A stretch of 64,000 nt of DNA from Hyphomicrobium denitrificans ATCC 51888. GTDB lineage: Bacteria > Pseudomonadota > Alphaproteobacteria > Rhizobiales > Hyphomicrobiaceae. A program made the translations under genes and the position numbers. The notes beneath the pieces are model-generated. The model saw nothing but the letters and a program-made list of their open reading frames with translations. It had not been told where the DNA came from and did no database searches. The stretch lies in contig NC_014313.1 in the NCBI RefSeq assembly GCF_000143145.1, forward strand, positions 2,046,001 to 2,110,000. Direction: 5' to 3'. Of the stretch, positions 26,082-35,656 are shown piece by piece. The first letter of the stretch is position 1. Each line of letters begins with the position of its first letter.

Positions 26082-28331
26082 ATGGCCGAGCCCGCAATTC
26101 CAGCGGCGTGCGAGACTAGCGTCCAATGGCCCTTTGGGCTGTTGCAGGACGCGTGGAACTATTCGATCGACGCTTGGCAGCGGAGCATTCTCTTTCTCGA
26201 CGTCTTGGAGCAAAGGAGTGCTAAGTATTACGAACATGCCGCGAAAGTTGCGCCGCATGTTCTGAAATTTAGTTGCGAGCTCGTGCTCGACGGACGTGAG
26301 CTTAAAAAGCCAGTAAATTACGTCCTTGCCCGTATCATTCCACCTGACGGCAAGAAGCCGGATAAGTTCAAGCGTCCCTTCGTGATTGTCGACCCGAGAG
26401 CCGGACATGGGCCGGGCATTGGAGGCTTCAAGCCGCAAAGCGAGATCGGCGTAGCGATGAAGGCGGGGCACCCTTGTTACTTCATCGGCTTCCTTCCCGA
26501 TCCCGTTAGCAGTCAAACCATCGAGGACATCGCTGAGGCGGAAGCGAAATTTCTCGAGCACGTGATCAGTTTACATCCCGAGGCCGATGGTAAGCCGGCC
26601 GTGATAGGAAACTGCCAAGCGGGCTGGGCAGTAATGATGCTTGCTGCGGCGCGACCAGAGCTTTTTGGTCCGATTATTGTGGCAGGATCTCCTTTATCGT
26701 ATTGGGCTGGAGCGCCAAAACAAAACCCGATGCGATATACCGCTGGCGTGCTCGGCGGCACTTGGACGACGGCTTTGCTCGGGGATGTTGGAAACGGCAA
26801 GTTCGATGGTGCGTGGTTGGTTTCTAATTTCGAGAATCTCAATCCCGCGAATACCCTTTGGTCCAAGCACTACAATCTCTATTCCAAAATCGACACCGAA
26901 GCCCCGAGATATCTGGAATTTGAACAATGGTGGGGCGGTCATGTGCTTCTCAACGCCGGTGAGATGCAGTTCATCGCCGACGAATTGTTCGTTGGAAACA
27001 AGCTGTCATCGGCGTCCGTCAGGTCTTCGAACGGCAACCTCATCGATCTTCGCAGTATCAGTTCGCCGATCGTGATCTTCTGTTCGAAGGCAGACAACAT
27101 CACGCCGCCGCCGCAAGCGTTGAACTGGATAATTGATCTTTACGATAGCGTTGAAGACATTCGAGCCCACGGGCAGACGATCGTCTATGCTGTGCACGAA
27201 TCTATCGGGCATCTTGGAATTTTTGTATCGGGGTCTATTGCCAAAAAAGAGCATGATCAGTTTGCGAACAACATCGATTTAATCGATACGTTGCCGCCGG
27301 GCCTCTACGAAGCCGTTATGACGCCGAAGGATCCCGACGATCCCACGGCAGATCTCATTTTGGGCGACTATCTTATTCGTTTTGAAGCGCGCAGCTTGGA
27401 TGATATTCGCGAGCTCGGCAGCAATAGTGAGGACGATGACCGCGAGTTTGCGACCGTCGCCCGGCTCTCCGAAATAAATCTTGGTCTCTATCGGACATTT
27501 GTTCAGCCCTGGATTCAAACCTGGACGAATGAGAGTTCAGCCGAATTGATGCGCCGGCTTCATCCTTTGCGCATGCAGTACGAATTCTTCTCAGGCGCCA
27601 ACCCATTCATCCGATCGCTGGCGTCCGATGCCGTTCGGCTTCGGGAAATGCGCCGACCCGTTTCAAAAGACAACATCTTTTGGCAGATGCAAGAGTGGTT
27701 CGGCGACTGGATGGTCCTGGCACTCGACGCCTACAGGGATGCTCGAGACGATACGTCGCAAGCATGGTTTCATGCGATTTACGGTTCGCCATTTCTTCAG
27801 GCAGCAGTCGGTCTCAGGGCATCCGATGAAATTCCACGTCTCAGAGTAGGAGATGATCCCGCGCATCACGCTCTCGTTGAGAAAAAAATAGCCGAACTGA
27901 AGCAAAGGCTCGCCGATGGTGGTCCTCGGGAAGCAGTTATTCGTGCGCTGCTATATGTACGAATGCCCGATGGAGCCGTGGATGAACGCGGCTTCAATCT
28001 TCTCCGAAGAATGCGAGATGAAACCGGCAAAGGTTTGAATCTTGCCGCATTCAAACAGATCCTGCGCGAACAATTCTTGATGTTGCTTCTTGATGAACGT
28101 CGCGCGGTTGCCGCCATCCCAGAGATGCTCGCCACCGATCCAGACTTGGCAACCCGAATGAAGGGCAAGCTCGATCGCATGATCGAATTGGTCGGAGTTC
28201 ACAGCAAGCTGGCGCGTGAACGCTTGGCGGAAGTGGAAGCATTATTTGAAAGTGAAGACATCACGACGATGCCTGCAAAGCAGGCAGCCATTTCGACATC
28301 GCGCAACAGCAGAGCCGAAAAGCGGCATTAA
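26082..28331 (+). CDS. DUF3141 protein, PHA-synthase-like alpha/beta hydrolase
   Basis: 749-residue cytosolic protein of the DUF3141 group. The first 400 residues form an alpha/beta hydrolase that resembles PHA synthase: nucleophile elbow GNCQAG with Cys178, acid in FCSKADNITPP (Asp338) and base in HESIGHLGIF (His377), lining up with Cys/Asp/His of PhaC. The remaining about 350 residues are helical and have no counterpart in PhaC. Substrate and activity are not established. It is the first gene of an operon with a small conserved protein, a phosphotransacylase, an acetate-kinase-family protein and FabI, behind a FixK-type box. A wholly non-catalytic role cannot be excluded. Confidence 0.85.
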   Translation: MAEPAIPAACETSVQWPFGLLQDAWNYSIDAWQRSILFLDVLEQRSAKYYEHAAKVAPHVLKFSCELVLDGRELKKPVNYVLARIIPPDGKKPDKFKRPFVIVDPRAGHGPGIGGFKPQSEIGVAMKAGHPCYFIGFLPDPVSSQTIEDIAEAEAKFLEHVISLHPEADGKPAVIGNCQAGWAVMMLAAARPELFGPIIVAGSPLSYWAGAPKQNPMRYTAGVLGGTWTTALLGDVGNGKFDGAWLVSNFENLNPANTLWSKHYNLYSKIDTEAPRYLEFEQWWGGHVLLNAGEMQFIADELFVGNKLSSASVRSSNGNLIDLRSISSPIVIFCSKADNITPPPQALNWIIDLYDSVEDIRAHGQTIVYAVHESIGHLGIFVSGSIAKKEHDQFANNIDLIDTLPPGLYEAVMTPKDPDDPTADLILGDYLIRFEARSLDDIRELGSNSEDDDREFATVARLSEINLGLYRTFVQPWIQTWTNESSAELMRRLHPLRMQYEFFSGANPFIRSLASDAVRLREMRRPVSKDNIFWQMQEWFGDWMVLALDAYRDARDDTSQAWFHAIYGSPFLQAAVGLRASDEIPRLRVGDDPAHHALVEKKIAELKQRLADGGPREAVIRALLYVRMPDGAVDERGFNLLRRMRDETGKGLNLAAFKQILREQFLMLLLDERRAVAAIPEMLATDPDLATRMKGKLDRMIELVGVHSKLARERLAEVEALFESEDITTMPAKQAAISTSRNSRAEKRH

Positions 28332-28372
28332 TGGGAGCAAGGTTCGTCGGCCCCAGACAAACGGAGGTAGCA

Positions 28373-28801
28373 ATGCCCGGACTCCTTCGCCCCGAAGACC
28401 TAAAGATGATTAGCTCTGACGCGGAGATGGCAGAGGTTGATCGCGATCGGCAGTTAGCGAACAAAAAGAAGCAACAAGACCGAGCGCTACGCGAGGCTTT
28501 CATGTCGCGCAAAGTCGCACCCGAAGCCGTCGAGCGGATAAACAACGCAGTTCGGATCGCCGCTCAAAACGGCCATCATCATTTAGAGGTCATCACCTTC
28601 CCGTCTAGCTACTGCAGCGACGGTGGAAGGCGGATCAATATTGCCGACGCGGAATGGCCAACGACGCTGACAGGTTTCGCCAAGGATGCTTACGATTTCT
28701 ACGACAAGGAATTGCGGCCGCTCGGCTACAAACTTCGCGCGGAAATCATCAGTTTTCCCGGCGGTATGCCCGGCGATATTTCTTTATCAATCGCGTGGTG
28801 A
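28373..28801 (+). CDS. Small conserved hypothetical protein
   Basis: 142 residues from the ATG at 28373, which has a good ribosome site (ACGGAGG, 6 bases upstream); an upstream in-frame start at 28331 overlaps the previous stop and is less likely. The N-terminal third is highly charged (MAEVDRDRQLANKKKQQDRA, helical), the rest is a compact domain with HHHLEVITFPSSYCSDGG and SFPGGMPGDISLSIAW. Family unknown to me. Wedged between the DUF3141 gene and the phosphotransacylase with short gaps, so co-transcribed. Confidence 0.72.
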   Translation: MPGLLRPEDLKMISSDAEMAEVDRDRQLANKKKQQDRALREAFMSRKVAPEAVERINNAVRIAAQNGHHHLEVITFPSSYCSDGGRRINIADAEWPTTLTGFAKDAYDFYDKELRPLGYKLRAEIISFPGGMPGDISLSIAW

Positions 28802-28822
28802 AACTTCCGAAGGAGAGGCGCC

Positions 28823-29782
28823 ATGGCAGAGGCAATCGTCTCCAAAATTCATCGGCATGAAAAATACGAACGACTGGTTGCAGCGGCGCAGCGTCTAAGT
28901 CCGCTTCCGACCGCCGTAGCACAGCCTTGCGACGAGTCATCACTTCGTGGCGCCATCGAAGCGCGGGATGCGGGACTGATAACCCCGATACTCGTGGGAC
29001 CAAAAGCAAAGATCATCGATATTGCGAGAACAATTGGTCTCAATCTCGATGGTCTCGAGATCATCGACGTGCCGCACAGCCACGCCGCCGCCGCAAAGGC
29101 CGTTGATGTCGTGCGTAGCGGCAAAGCCGAACTGCTCATGAAAGGCAGTCTTCATTCCGATGAGCTCCTTGGTGCCGTGACGAGTCGAGAAACGGGTCTT
29201 CGCACCGAAAGACGAATTAGCCACGTGTTTGTCATGGACGTGCCCACACATTCACAGACGCTGTTTGTGACGGATGCTGCAGTTAACATAGCGCCGGATC
29301 TGATGGCGAAACGTGATATCATCCAAAACGCAATTGACCTCTACACGGCCTTAGGTCTCGGCAAGCCCAAAGTTGCTATTCTATCGGCCGTCGAAACGGT
29401 TACCACCGCCATTCCGTCGACTATTGAAGCAGCCGCGCTTTGCAAGATGGCTGATCGTGGTCAGATCACCGGCGGAGAACTGGATGGACCACTTGCGTTC
29501 GACAATGCCATCAGTTTAACGGCGGCGCGCGTCAAGGGCATCAAGTCGCCTGTGGCGGGACATGCGCAAATCCTTGTCGTACCGGATTTGGAAGCGGGCA
29601 ATATGCTCGCCAAAAATCTTACGTTTATTTCTAATGCTGACGCTGCTGGAATCGTTCTTGGAGCAAGAGTGCCAATCATTCTGACGTCGCGAGCGGACAA
29701 TGTTCGGACACGCCTGGCTTCCTGCGCCGTCGCCAAATTGCTTGCTTACAGCAGACGGGCTAACGCTCCGATCAGAGCATGA
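28823..29782 (+). CDS. Phosphate acetyl/butyryltransferase family protein
   Basis: Phosphotransacylase (PTA_PTB) of 319 residues, exchanging CoA and phosphate on an acyl group. Recognised by AAQRLSPLPTAVAQPCDESSL at the start, PHSHAAAAKAVDVVRSG, LLMKGSLHSDELLGAV, RRISHVFVMDVP, and DGPLAFDNAIS with PDLEAGNMLAKNL near the end. Short (not the 700-residue Pta), with this pattern shared with the C-terminal half of the fusion protein at 55215-56621, which makes the two paralogues. Sequence favours the Ptb-like branch, but acetyl versus butyryl preference is open. Ribosome site AGGAGAGG precedes the ATG; three bases separate its stop from the kinase start. Confidence 0.88.
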   Translation: MAEAIVSKIHRHEKYERLVAAAQRLSPLPTAVAQPCDESSLRGAIEARDAGLITPILVGPKAKIIDIARTIGLNLDGLEIIDVPHSHAAAAKAVDVVRSGKAELLMKGSLHSDELLGAVTSRETGLRTERRISHVFVMDVPTHSQTLFVTDAAVNIAPDLMAKRDIIQNAIDLYTALGLGKPKVAILSAVETVTTAIPSTIEAAALCKMADRGQITGGELDGPLAFDNAISLTAARVKGIKSPVAGHAQILVVPDLEAGNMLAKNLTFISNADAAGIVLGARVPIILTSRADNVRTRLASCAVAKLLAYSRRANAPIRA

Positions 29783-29785
29783 CCA

Positions 29786-30994
29786 ATGTCCGATACCATA
29801 CTGGTCATCAACGCGGGCAGCTCGAGTATTAAATTTCAGCTGTTTGCAATTGCGCCCGAAAAACAACTCGATCGGCGGCTTAGAGGTCAGATCGAGGGTA
29901 TTGGGACAAGGCCACGATTAGTTGCAAGCGATGCTACCGGTCAACGTGTCATTGATAAGGTGTGGGGGACCGACGAAGTCGGCGAATTGCATCACGCACT
30001 TGATAGACTGGTCGTGTTCCTACGTGAGTATGTTGGAAGGCTGCCCGTTGCGGTCGGGCATAGGGTCGTCCACGGAGGACCGGAATTTATTGAACCAACG
30101 TTGCTCAACTCCCGCGTCCTAGATCACCTACAGCGATTTGTGCCCCTTGCACCTCTTCACCAACCGAACAACCTCGCACCAATAAGAATCGTTCTGGAGC
30201 GACAGCCGCACCTCTTGCAGGTCGCGTGTTTCGACACTGCTTTTCATAGACATCATTCGGAAATTGCGGACCGCTACGCGATTCCTGATCGATTTTATCG
30301 TGAGGGCGTGCGCCGATATGGATTTCACGGGTTGTCGTACGAGTATATTGCATCGAGGATTCCGCAAGTCGCTCCTGAAATTGGCGATCATCGGGTCGTC
30401 GTCGCTCACCTGGGAAGCGGCGCATCGATGTGTGCGCAACAAGGAGGAAAGAGCATTGAAAGCAGCATGGGATTTACGGCTCTGGACGGTTTGCCGATGG
30501 GTACGCGTCCAGGTCAGATCGACGCTGGCGTCGTGCTCTATCTTATGAATGAAAAGGGCATGAGCGTTAAAGACGTCGAGCATTTCCTTTATAACGATTG
30601 CGGTCTCAAGGGCCTATCAGGCATTAGCAATGACGTCAGAGATTTGCTCTCGAGCGTCGACCCAAGGGCCAAGCTGGCACTCGACTACTTTGCCTATCGC
30701 ATCGCGCTTTTCGGGGGGATGCTCGCGACGGCATTGGGCGGAATCGATGGCTTGGTCTTTACCGCCGGAATTGGAGAAAACGCGCCGGCAATTCGCCGAG
30801 CGGTGGTCGCTCGCATGTCGTGCTTTGGGATAGAACTGTCGGAAACAGCGAACGGAAAAAACCAACTCCGCATCTCCAGCGATGCCTCCCGTGTTGGGTG
30901 TTACGTGGTGCCGACCGACGAAGAGCTGATGATTGCAAGGCACACATTGCAAATGTTGCAAATGCAAAAAATGCCCAAGGAGAAGCGGGCATGA
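29786..30994 (+). CDS. ackA: Acetate/propionate family kinase
   Basis: ASKHA-fold kinase converting acyl phosphate plus ADP to acid plus ATP. 402 residues, typical for acetate kinase. Key blocks: INAGSSSIKF at the N-terminus, GHRVVHGG (substrate-site Arg), ACFDTAFHR, RRYGFHGLSYEY, VVAHLGSGASMCA, MGFTALDGLPMGTRPGQIDAG, and FTAGIGENAP. All expected catalytic residues are there. It makes ATP from the acyl phosphate of the preceding phosphotransacylase. The last four bases overlap the fabI start (ATGA), indicating translational coupling. Acetate is the default substrate; propionate or butyrate is possible. Confidence 0.92.
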   Translation: MSDTILVINAGSSSIKFQLFAIAPEKQLDRRLRGQIEGIGTRPRLVASDATGQRVIDKVWGTDEVGELHHALDRLVVFLREYVGRLPVAVGHRVVHGGPEFIEPTLLNSRVLDHLQRFVPLAPLHQPNNLAPIRIVLERQPHLLQVACFDTAFHRHHSEIADRYAIPDRFYREGVRRYGFHGLSYEYIASRIPQVAPEIGDHRVVVAHLGSGASMCAQQGGKSIESSMGFTALDGLPMGTRPGQIDAGVVLYLMNEKGMSVKDVEHFLYNDCGLKGLSGISNDVRDLLSSVDPRAKLALDYFAYRIALFGGMLATALGGIDGLVFTAGIGENAPAIRRAVVARMSCFGIELSETANGKNQLRISSDASRVGCYVVPTDEELMIARHTLQMLQMQKMPKEKRA

Positions 30995-31773
30995 TTGATG
31001 TTTCTTCGCTAAACTTGCTCAAAAGCAAAAAGGCGCTCGTTACCGGCATCGCAAACGATCAGTCCATAGCGTGGGGATGTGCTAAGGCATTTCACGCATT
31101 CGGCGCAGACGTTGCGGTTACGTATCTTAATGAAAAAGCTAAACCGCACGTCGAACCCCTGGCTAAAGAGGTCGGCGCGCAAATCCTCATGCCTCTCGAC
31201 CTCCAGCATGAAGGGCAACTTGAGGACGTATTCGAAAAAATTGAGAAGAGGTGGGGAAGGCTCGATCTATGCCTTCACTCCCTCGCGTTTGCTCCGAAGG
31301 ATGACCTGCAGGGTCGCGTCGTCGATTGCTCCAGAGATGGATTTCTTCGTGCAATGGAGATTTCGTGCTGGTCGTTTATCAGGATGGCCAAGCTTGCCGA
31401 GCCACTCATGAAATCAGGTGGCGCCTTGTTCACGATGACTTACTACGGCTCGCAAATGGTCGTGGAGCACTACAACATCATGGGCCCAGTGAAAGCCGCT
31501 CTTGAATCGACGACAAGATACTTGGCCGCCGAATTAGGACCAAAAGGCATCCGGGTGCACGCAATATCTCCCGGTCCTCTGAAAACGCGCGCCGCATCTG
31601 GAATTACGGCATTTGATAAGCTTCTTCAAAAGGCACAATCAAAAGCGCCAAGCCGGAGCCTAGTCTCGATCGACGATGTCGGCGTTGCGGTAGCCTTTCT
31701 CGGCATGGACGGGGCGAAACTGATAACCGGCGAAACGCTCTATATTGATGGCGGCTACCACATCATCGATTAG
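30991..31773 (+). CDS. fabI: Enoyl-ACP reductase FabI-type SDR
   Basis: NADH-dependent enoyl reductase fold of 260 residues; ATG at 30991 overlaps the kinase stop. FabI signatures: GIANDQSIAWG cofactor loop, LHSLAFAP, and the catalytic Tyr-x6-Lys in HYNIMGPVKAALE, followed by RVHAISPGPLKTRAASGI. It is one of two FabI-type genes in the window, each at the end of a phosphotransacylase/kinase operon. That setting suggests reduction of crotonyl-CoA or another short enoyl thioester instead of, or in addition to, fatty acid synthesis; this is inference. Confidence 0.9.
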   Translation: MIDVSSLNLLKSKKALVTGIANDQSIAWGCAKAFHAFGADVAVTYLNEKAKPHVEPLAKEVGAQILMPLDLQHEGQLEDVFEKIEKRWGRLDLCLHSLAFAPKDDLQGRVVDCSRDGFLRAMEISCWSFIRMAKLAEPLMKSGGALFTMTYYGSQMVVEHYNIMGPVKAALESTTRYLAAELGPKGIRVHAISPGPLKTRAASGITAFDKLLQKAQSKAPSRSLVSIDDVGVAVAFLGMDGAKLITGETLYIDGGYHIID

Positions 31774-31954
31774 ACGCGCCCAGACGGCGCCATTAAATTC
31801 CTTTCGTTGCAGGGACTGGCTTTTCAGATTTATGGTAATCACTAAATGTGCGATAATATAATTATCTATAGCAATCTATTTTGTGAAACGATAGCGTTGA
31901 TCACGGCTGAGGGACTGGCGAGCAAACTAAGCTTACTCCAAATGGAGCAAAAGA

Positions 31955-32374
31955 ATGACCCATAAAGTGCTTTGTGCAGTAGACGATACCGGCCATTCCG
32001 AGAGCGCAATAACGCAAGCGGCTGAACTGGCAAAAGCTACTGGAGCCGACCTCACTCTACTCGCCGTCAATTTGCCTGCCGGAGGCGACGGGCGAGGTGG
32101 AATTATTGTGTATACCTGGGAAGATTCCGACGAGAAACGCGTTCTCGACAATGCTTCTGCTGTCGCGAGTAAAGCGGGTATTTCCAATCCCAAGACGGTA
32201 AGCGTGAGAAGCCGCGATGCGGCGCGCTCCATCGTCGTTTATGCCGAGGACAATGGAATTGACCATATCGTCGTCGGTACGGGCGGCAAAGGCAACATAG
32301 CGCGGCTCGTGCTTGGCTCGGTCTCAAGCAGTGTAGTTGCCCGTGCGCATTGCCCCGTGACGGTTGCAAGATAG
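31955..32374 (+). CDS. Universal stress protein, UspA family
   Basis: Single Usp domain, 139 residues. Begins with the first beta strand KVLCAVDDTGHSE and ends with IDHIVVGTGGKGNIARLVLGSVSSSVVARAHCPVTV, close to the nucleotide-binding G-rich loop of ATP-binding Usps. It follows the FabI gene on the same strand after about 180 A/T-rich bases and probably has its own promoter. Usp genes frequently accompany low-oxygen regulons, consistent with the operon upstream. Confidence 0.9.
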   Translation: MTHKVLCAVDDTGHSESAITQAAELAKATGADLTLLAVNLPAGGDGRGGIIVYTWEDSDEKRVLDNASAVASKAGISNPKTVSVRSRDAARSIVVYAEDNGIDHIVVGTGGKGNIARLVLGSVSSSVVARAHCPVTVAR

Positions 32375-32502
32375 CAGGAAGTGCCGACGTGCTTGTTCTT
32401 ATTGCGCTGCGCAGAAAATTCTGTGCAAGCCAATTGGAATATCCGCGACCACATCGTTTCGTATATTGCGATTAATTTCATGTGGCTGGTATCGCCGCAA
32501 GC

Positions 32503-35500
32503 TCATGCAGCCTGTTTAATCTCCGGCTTCGTCGCAGGGCGGGCTGAAGGCCTAAATTTCTCGCGTATGGCTTGGAAGGTGACGTAAAGGGACGGGATTG
32601 CGAATATGCCGATGATGGATGCGGCTATCATTCCGCCGAAGACGGGTGTCCCGACATTGCGACGTGCGAGTTCGGAAGCGCCGACTGCGACGACAAGAGG
32701 AAGCAGTCCCAGGATGAAGGCAAAGGAAGTCATCATCACCGGACGGAAGCGTAAACGGCTCCCCTCCGTGGCGGCTTCATCGAGCGCAACCCCACGCTCG
32801 CGTTGCTCTTTTGCGAATTCGACAATCAATATGCCGTTCTTCGCCGCAAGACCGATAAGAACGACCATCCCGATTTGTCCATAGAGATCGAGGGTCAACC
32901 CCCCGATGGCGATGGCTGCGAAAGCTCCGCACACGCCGACGCTGACGGAAAGAAGAACCGGCACCGGAATCGTCCAACTTTCATAGAGAGCTACCAAGAA
33001 TAAGTAGGCGAACAGCAGCGCAAACCCGAGGATGAGCGCGGTTTTTCCCTCTGCTCGCTTCTCTTGGAACGCTGTGTCTGTCCATTCACCGGCATAACCA
33101 TCCGGCAGGGTGCGGGCGGCGACTGCCTCCATCGCGTTCAGCGCTTGTCCAGAGGACACGCCTGCTGCCGGGGATCCTTGAATCGTGACCGCGCGAAGAT
33201 TGTTATAGCGAATGATCGATGGCGGACCGACGACGACTCGAACCTCGACGAGGCTCCGCATCGGGATCATCTGGCCTTTTTCATTGCGCACGTTGATCCG
33301 GTAGAGATCGTCGATACTAGAACGATCCGAGGCATCCGCTTGAACCTGTACCTGCCAGGTGCGGCCGTACAGATTCATGTTGTTGACGAAATACCCGCCA
33401 AGGGACGCTTGCAAAGCTTGAAAAACATCGTTGAGCCGTACTCCCAAAATCTGCGCTTTATCGCGATCGATATCGAGATACAGCGAAGGGTTTGTTGCCG
33501 AGAAAGTACTGAACACGCGGTCCAGTTTTGGGTCCTGGTTAGCGGCAACGAGTAGCCCGCGCAAAACTTGGGCCAATGCTTTCGGATCCCCTCCCCGCAG
33601 GTCCTGAAGGACATACGCAAACCCGCCTCCAGATCCGAGGCCGATGATCGGCGGCGGTGCCAACGGCACGACCGTACCTCCAGGAATCTCTCTGAGCTTG
33701 GGGCCGAGACGTTGAATCAGCGAACGCACACCCAGAGCGCGATCCTTGCGTTGCTCAAATGGCTTTAACGTCACGACCATGAACGCAGCATTTGACTGCG
33801 AATAGTTATCAATAAAATTGAGGCCCACGACCGAGGTCACGTCCTGAACGGCGGCTTCGCCTTTGAGAATCTCCTCGGTCTGGCGGACGACATCAATTGT
33901 GCGGCCCACCGATGCGCCACCGGGGAGCTGTGCGAGCACAAACAATGCGCCTTGGTCGTCCTCGGGGAGAAATCCTGTTGGAGTCACCTTGGCCAGCCCA
34001 TAGGTGCCTGCGAGCGCGACGCCCACTAACGCCAGGCCAAACAGAGAAATTCGCAACAAGCGAGCGACGGCTGCGCCATAGGCGTCCCGCACATTGTCGA
34101 TCGCCCGCATGATTGCGCCGATCGGGCCTCGTCGCGGCCCATGATGCGGTGTGAGGAGAATGCCGCACAACGCTGGGGACAGCGTTAGAGCATTGATCGC
34201 CGACAAAAGCATCGCAACGGCAATGGTCACTGCGAACTGACGAAACAGTTCTCCGGAAATGCCCGGAATAAAGGCGACAGGCACAAAGACGGAGAGCAGA
34301 ACCAACGTTATGGCAATGATCGGAGCCGTGATTTCGGCCATGGCTCGTTTCGTGGCCTCGGGCGGCGATAGCTCCGGATGTTCTTCCATCACGCGTTCGA
34401 CATTCTCGACCACGACGATGGCGTCGTCGACCACAATGCCAATCGCGAGGACAATTGCGAGTAGCGAGACTGTGTTTGCCGAATATCCTATCGCCAGCAG
34501 AACAATAAATGCGCCGATCAAGCTAACCGGAACCGCGAGAGTCGGTATCAGTGTTGCGCGAACGCTGCCCAGAAAGAGATAAACGACGAGCACCACAAGA
34601 ATGAACGCTTCAATCAGAGTCTTGCGCACTTCATGGATGGTGTCCGTCACGAATTGCGTCGGGTCGTAGGTAACCTTCCAAGCCATGTCATCAGGAAACC
34701 GCTTCTCGGCGGTTTCAAGCTTGGTGCGCACCGCTTTCAAGGTGGTGATCGCGTTGGCCCCTGGCGATTGGTAGATCGCTATAACGGCGGCGGGCCCCCC
34801 GTTGAATAGAGTATCGCGATCCAGATTTGCGGCTCCCAGTTCAAGCCGGGCAACGTCGCCCAGCCGCAGCACCGAGCCGTCAGGGTTGGTCCGCAGTACG
34901 ATCTTCTCAAAATCAGCAACGCTATTGAGGCGGCCTTTCGTTTGGATATTGAGTTGAAGTTGCTGCTCGTTTGATATCGGCCGCGCGCCTATCCTGCCGA
35001 CGGCAGCTTGAACGTTCTGAGCCTGGATCGCATTGATGACGTCACCGGTCGTCAGTCCCAATCCGGTCAATCTGTCGGTTTTGACCCAAGCCCGCATCGC
35101 GTAGTCTTGCGGTCCCCAAAGGACGGCGTCACCAACGCCCGGTGTGCTCTTTATTTGGTCGAGCAGGTTGATCGTGACGTAGTTGGACAGAAAGAGCGGA
35201 TCATGGGTGTGCTTGGGCGAGTAAAGCGCCACAACGCCAAGAAGGGCTGAGGATTTCTTCTTAACGGACACGCCTTGGCGCTGAACCTCGGGTGGCAAGC
35301 TCGATAGCGCGACTTGGACCCGATTGTTGACATTCACGGTATTTATATCGGGATTGGTTCCGAGTTCGAATGAGCAGATCAGCGTATAGCTGCCGTCGTC
35401 CCCGCTCACGCTCTTCATGTAGATCATCTTATCAACGCCGACGACCTGCGCTTCGATGGGTTGCGCGATCGAAGTGTCGACAACGGATGAATTGGCTCCC

Positions 35501-35652
35501 GGGTACGTCGTCGTGACCTGCACTTGCGGCGGAACGATATCCGGATATTGAGCAAAGGGGATTGCGTATAGCGCTAGGACGCCCGCTATCGTCGTGACGA
35601 TCGCGATGACAATGGCAAGTCTTGGGCGGTCGACGAAGATAGAGGATAACAT
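32503..35652 (-). CDS. RND multidrug efflux permease (HAE1 family)
   Basis: 1049-residue inner-membrane pump of the AcrB/MexF type. Starts [19 protein letters not shown], has the two large periplasmic loops and 12 membrane helices, and keeps the proton-relay Asp pair in TM4 ([14 protein letters not shown]). Loops carry porter-domain motifs such as [12 protein letters not shown]. It ends in a short basic tail. Five bases separate it from the adaptor gene upstream, so they form an operon. No TolC-like outer-membrane gene and no TetR regulator are adjacent, so an outer-membrane partner must come from elsewhere. Substrate unknown. Confidence 0.95.
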   Translation of the reverse strand: MLSSIFVDRPRLAIVIAIVTTIAGVLALYAIPFAQYPDIVPPQVQVTTTYPGANSSVVDTSIAQPIEAQVVGVDKMIYMKSVSGDDGSYTLICSFELGTNPDINTVNVNNRVQVALSSLPPEVQRQGVSVKKKSSALLGVVALYSPKHTHDPLFLSNYVTINLLDQIKSTPGVGDAVLWGPQDYAMRAWVKTDRLTGLGLTTGDVINAIQAQNVQAAVGRIGARPISNEQQLQLNIQTKGRLNSVADFEKIVLRTNPDGSVLRLGDVARLELGAANLDRDTLFNGGPAAVIAIYQSPGANAITTLKAVRTKLETAEKRFPDDMAWKVTYDPTQFVTDTIHEVRKTLIEAFILVVLVVYLFLGSVRATLIPTLAVPVSLIGAFIVLLAIGYSANTVSLLAIVLAIGIVVDDAIVVVENVERVMEEHPELSPPEATKRAMAEITAPIIAITLVLLSVFVPVAFIPGISGELFRQFAVTIAVAMLLSAINALTLSPALCGILLTPHHGPRRGPIGAIMRAIDNVRDAYGAAVARLLRISLFGLALVGVALAGTYGLAKVTPTGFLPEDDQGALFVLAQLPGGASVGRTIDVVRQTEEILKGEAAVQDVTSVVGLNFIDNYSQSNAAFMVVTLKPFEQRKDRALGVRSLIQRLGPKLREIPGGTVVPLAPPPIIGLGSGGGFAYVLQDLRGGDPKALAQVLRGLLVAANQDPKLDRVFSTFSATNPSLYLDIDRDKAQILGVRLNDVFQALQASLGGYFVNNMNLYGRTWQVQVQADASDRSSIDDLYRINVRNEKGQMIPMRSLVEVRVVVGPPSIIRYNNLRAVTIQGSPAAGVSSGQALNAMEAVAARTLPDGYAGEWTDTAFQEKRAEGKTALILGFALLFAYLFLVALYESWTIPVPVLLSVSVGVCGAFAAIAIGGLTLDLYGQIGMVVLIGLAAKNGILIVEFAKEQRERGVALDEAATEGSRLRFRPVMMTSFAFILGLLPLVVAVGASELARRNVGTPVFGGMIAASIIGIFAIPSLYVTFQAIREKFRPSARPATKPEIKQAA

Positions 35653-35656
35653 CCCT

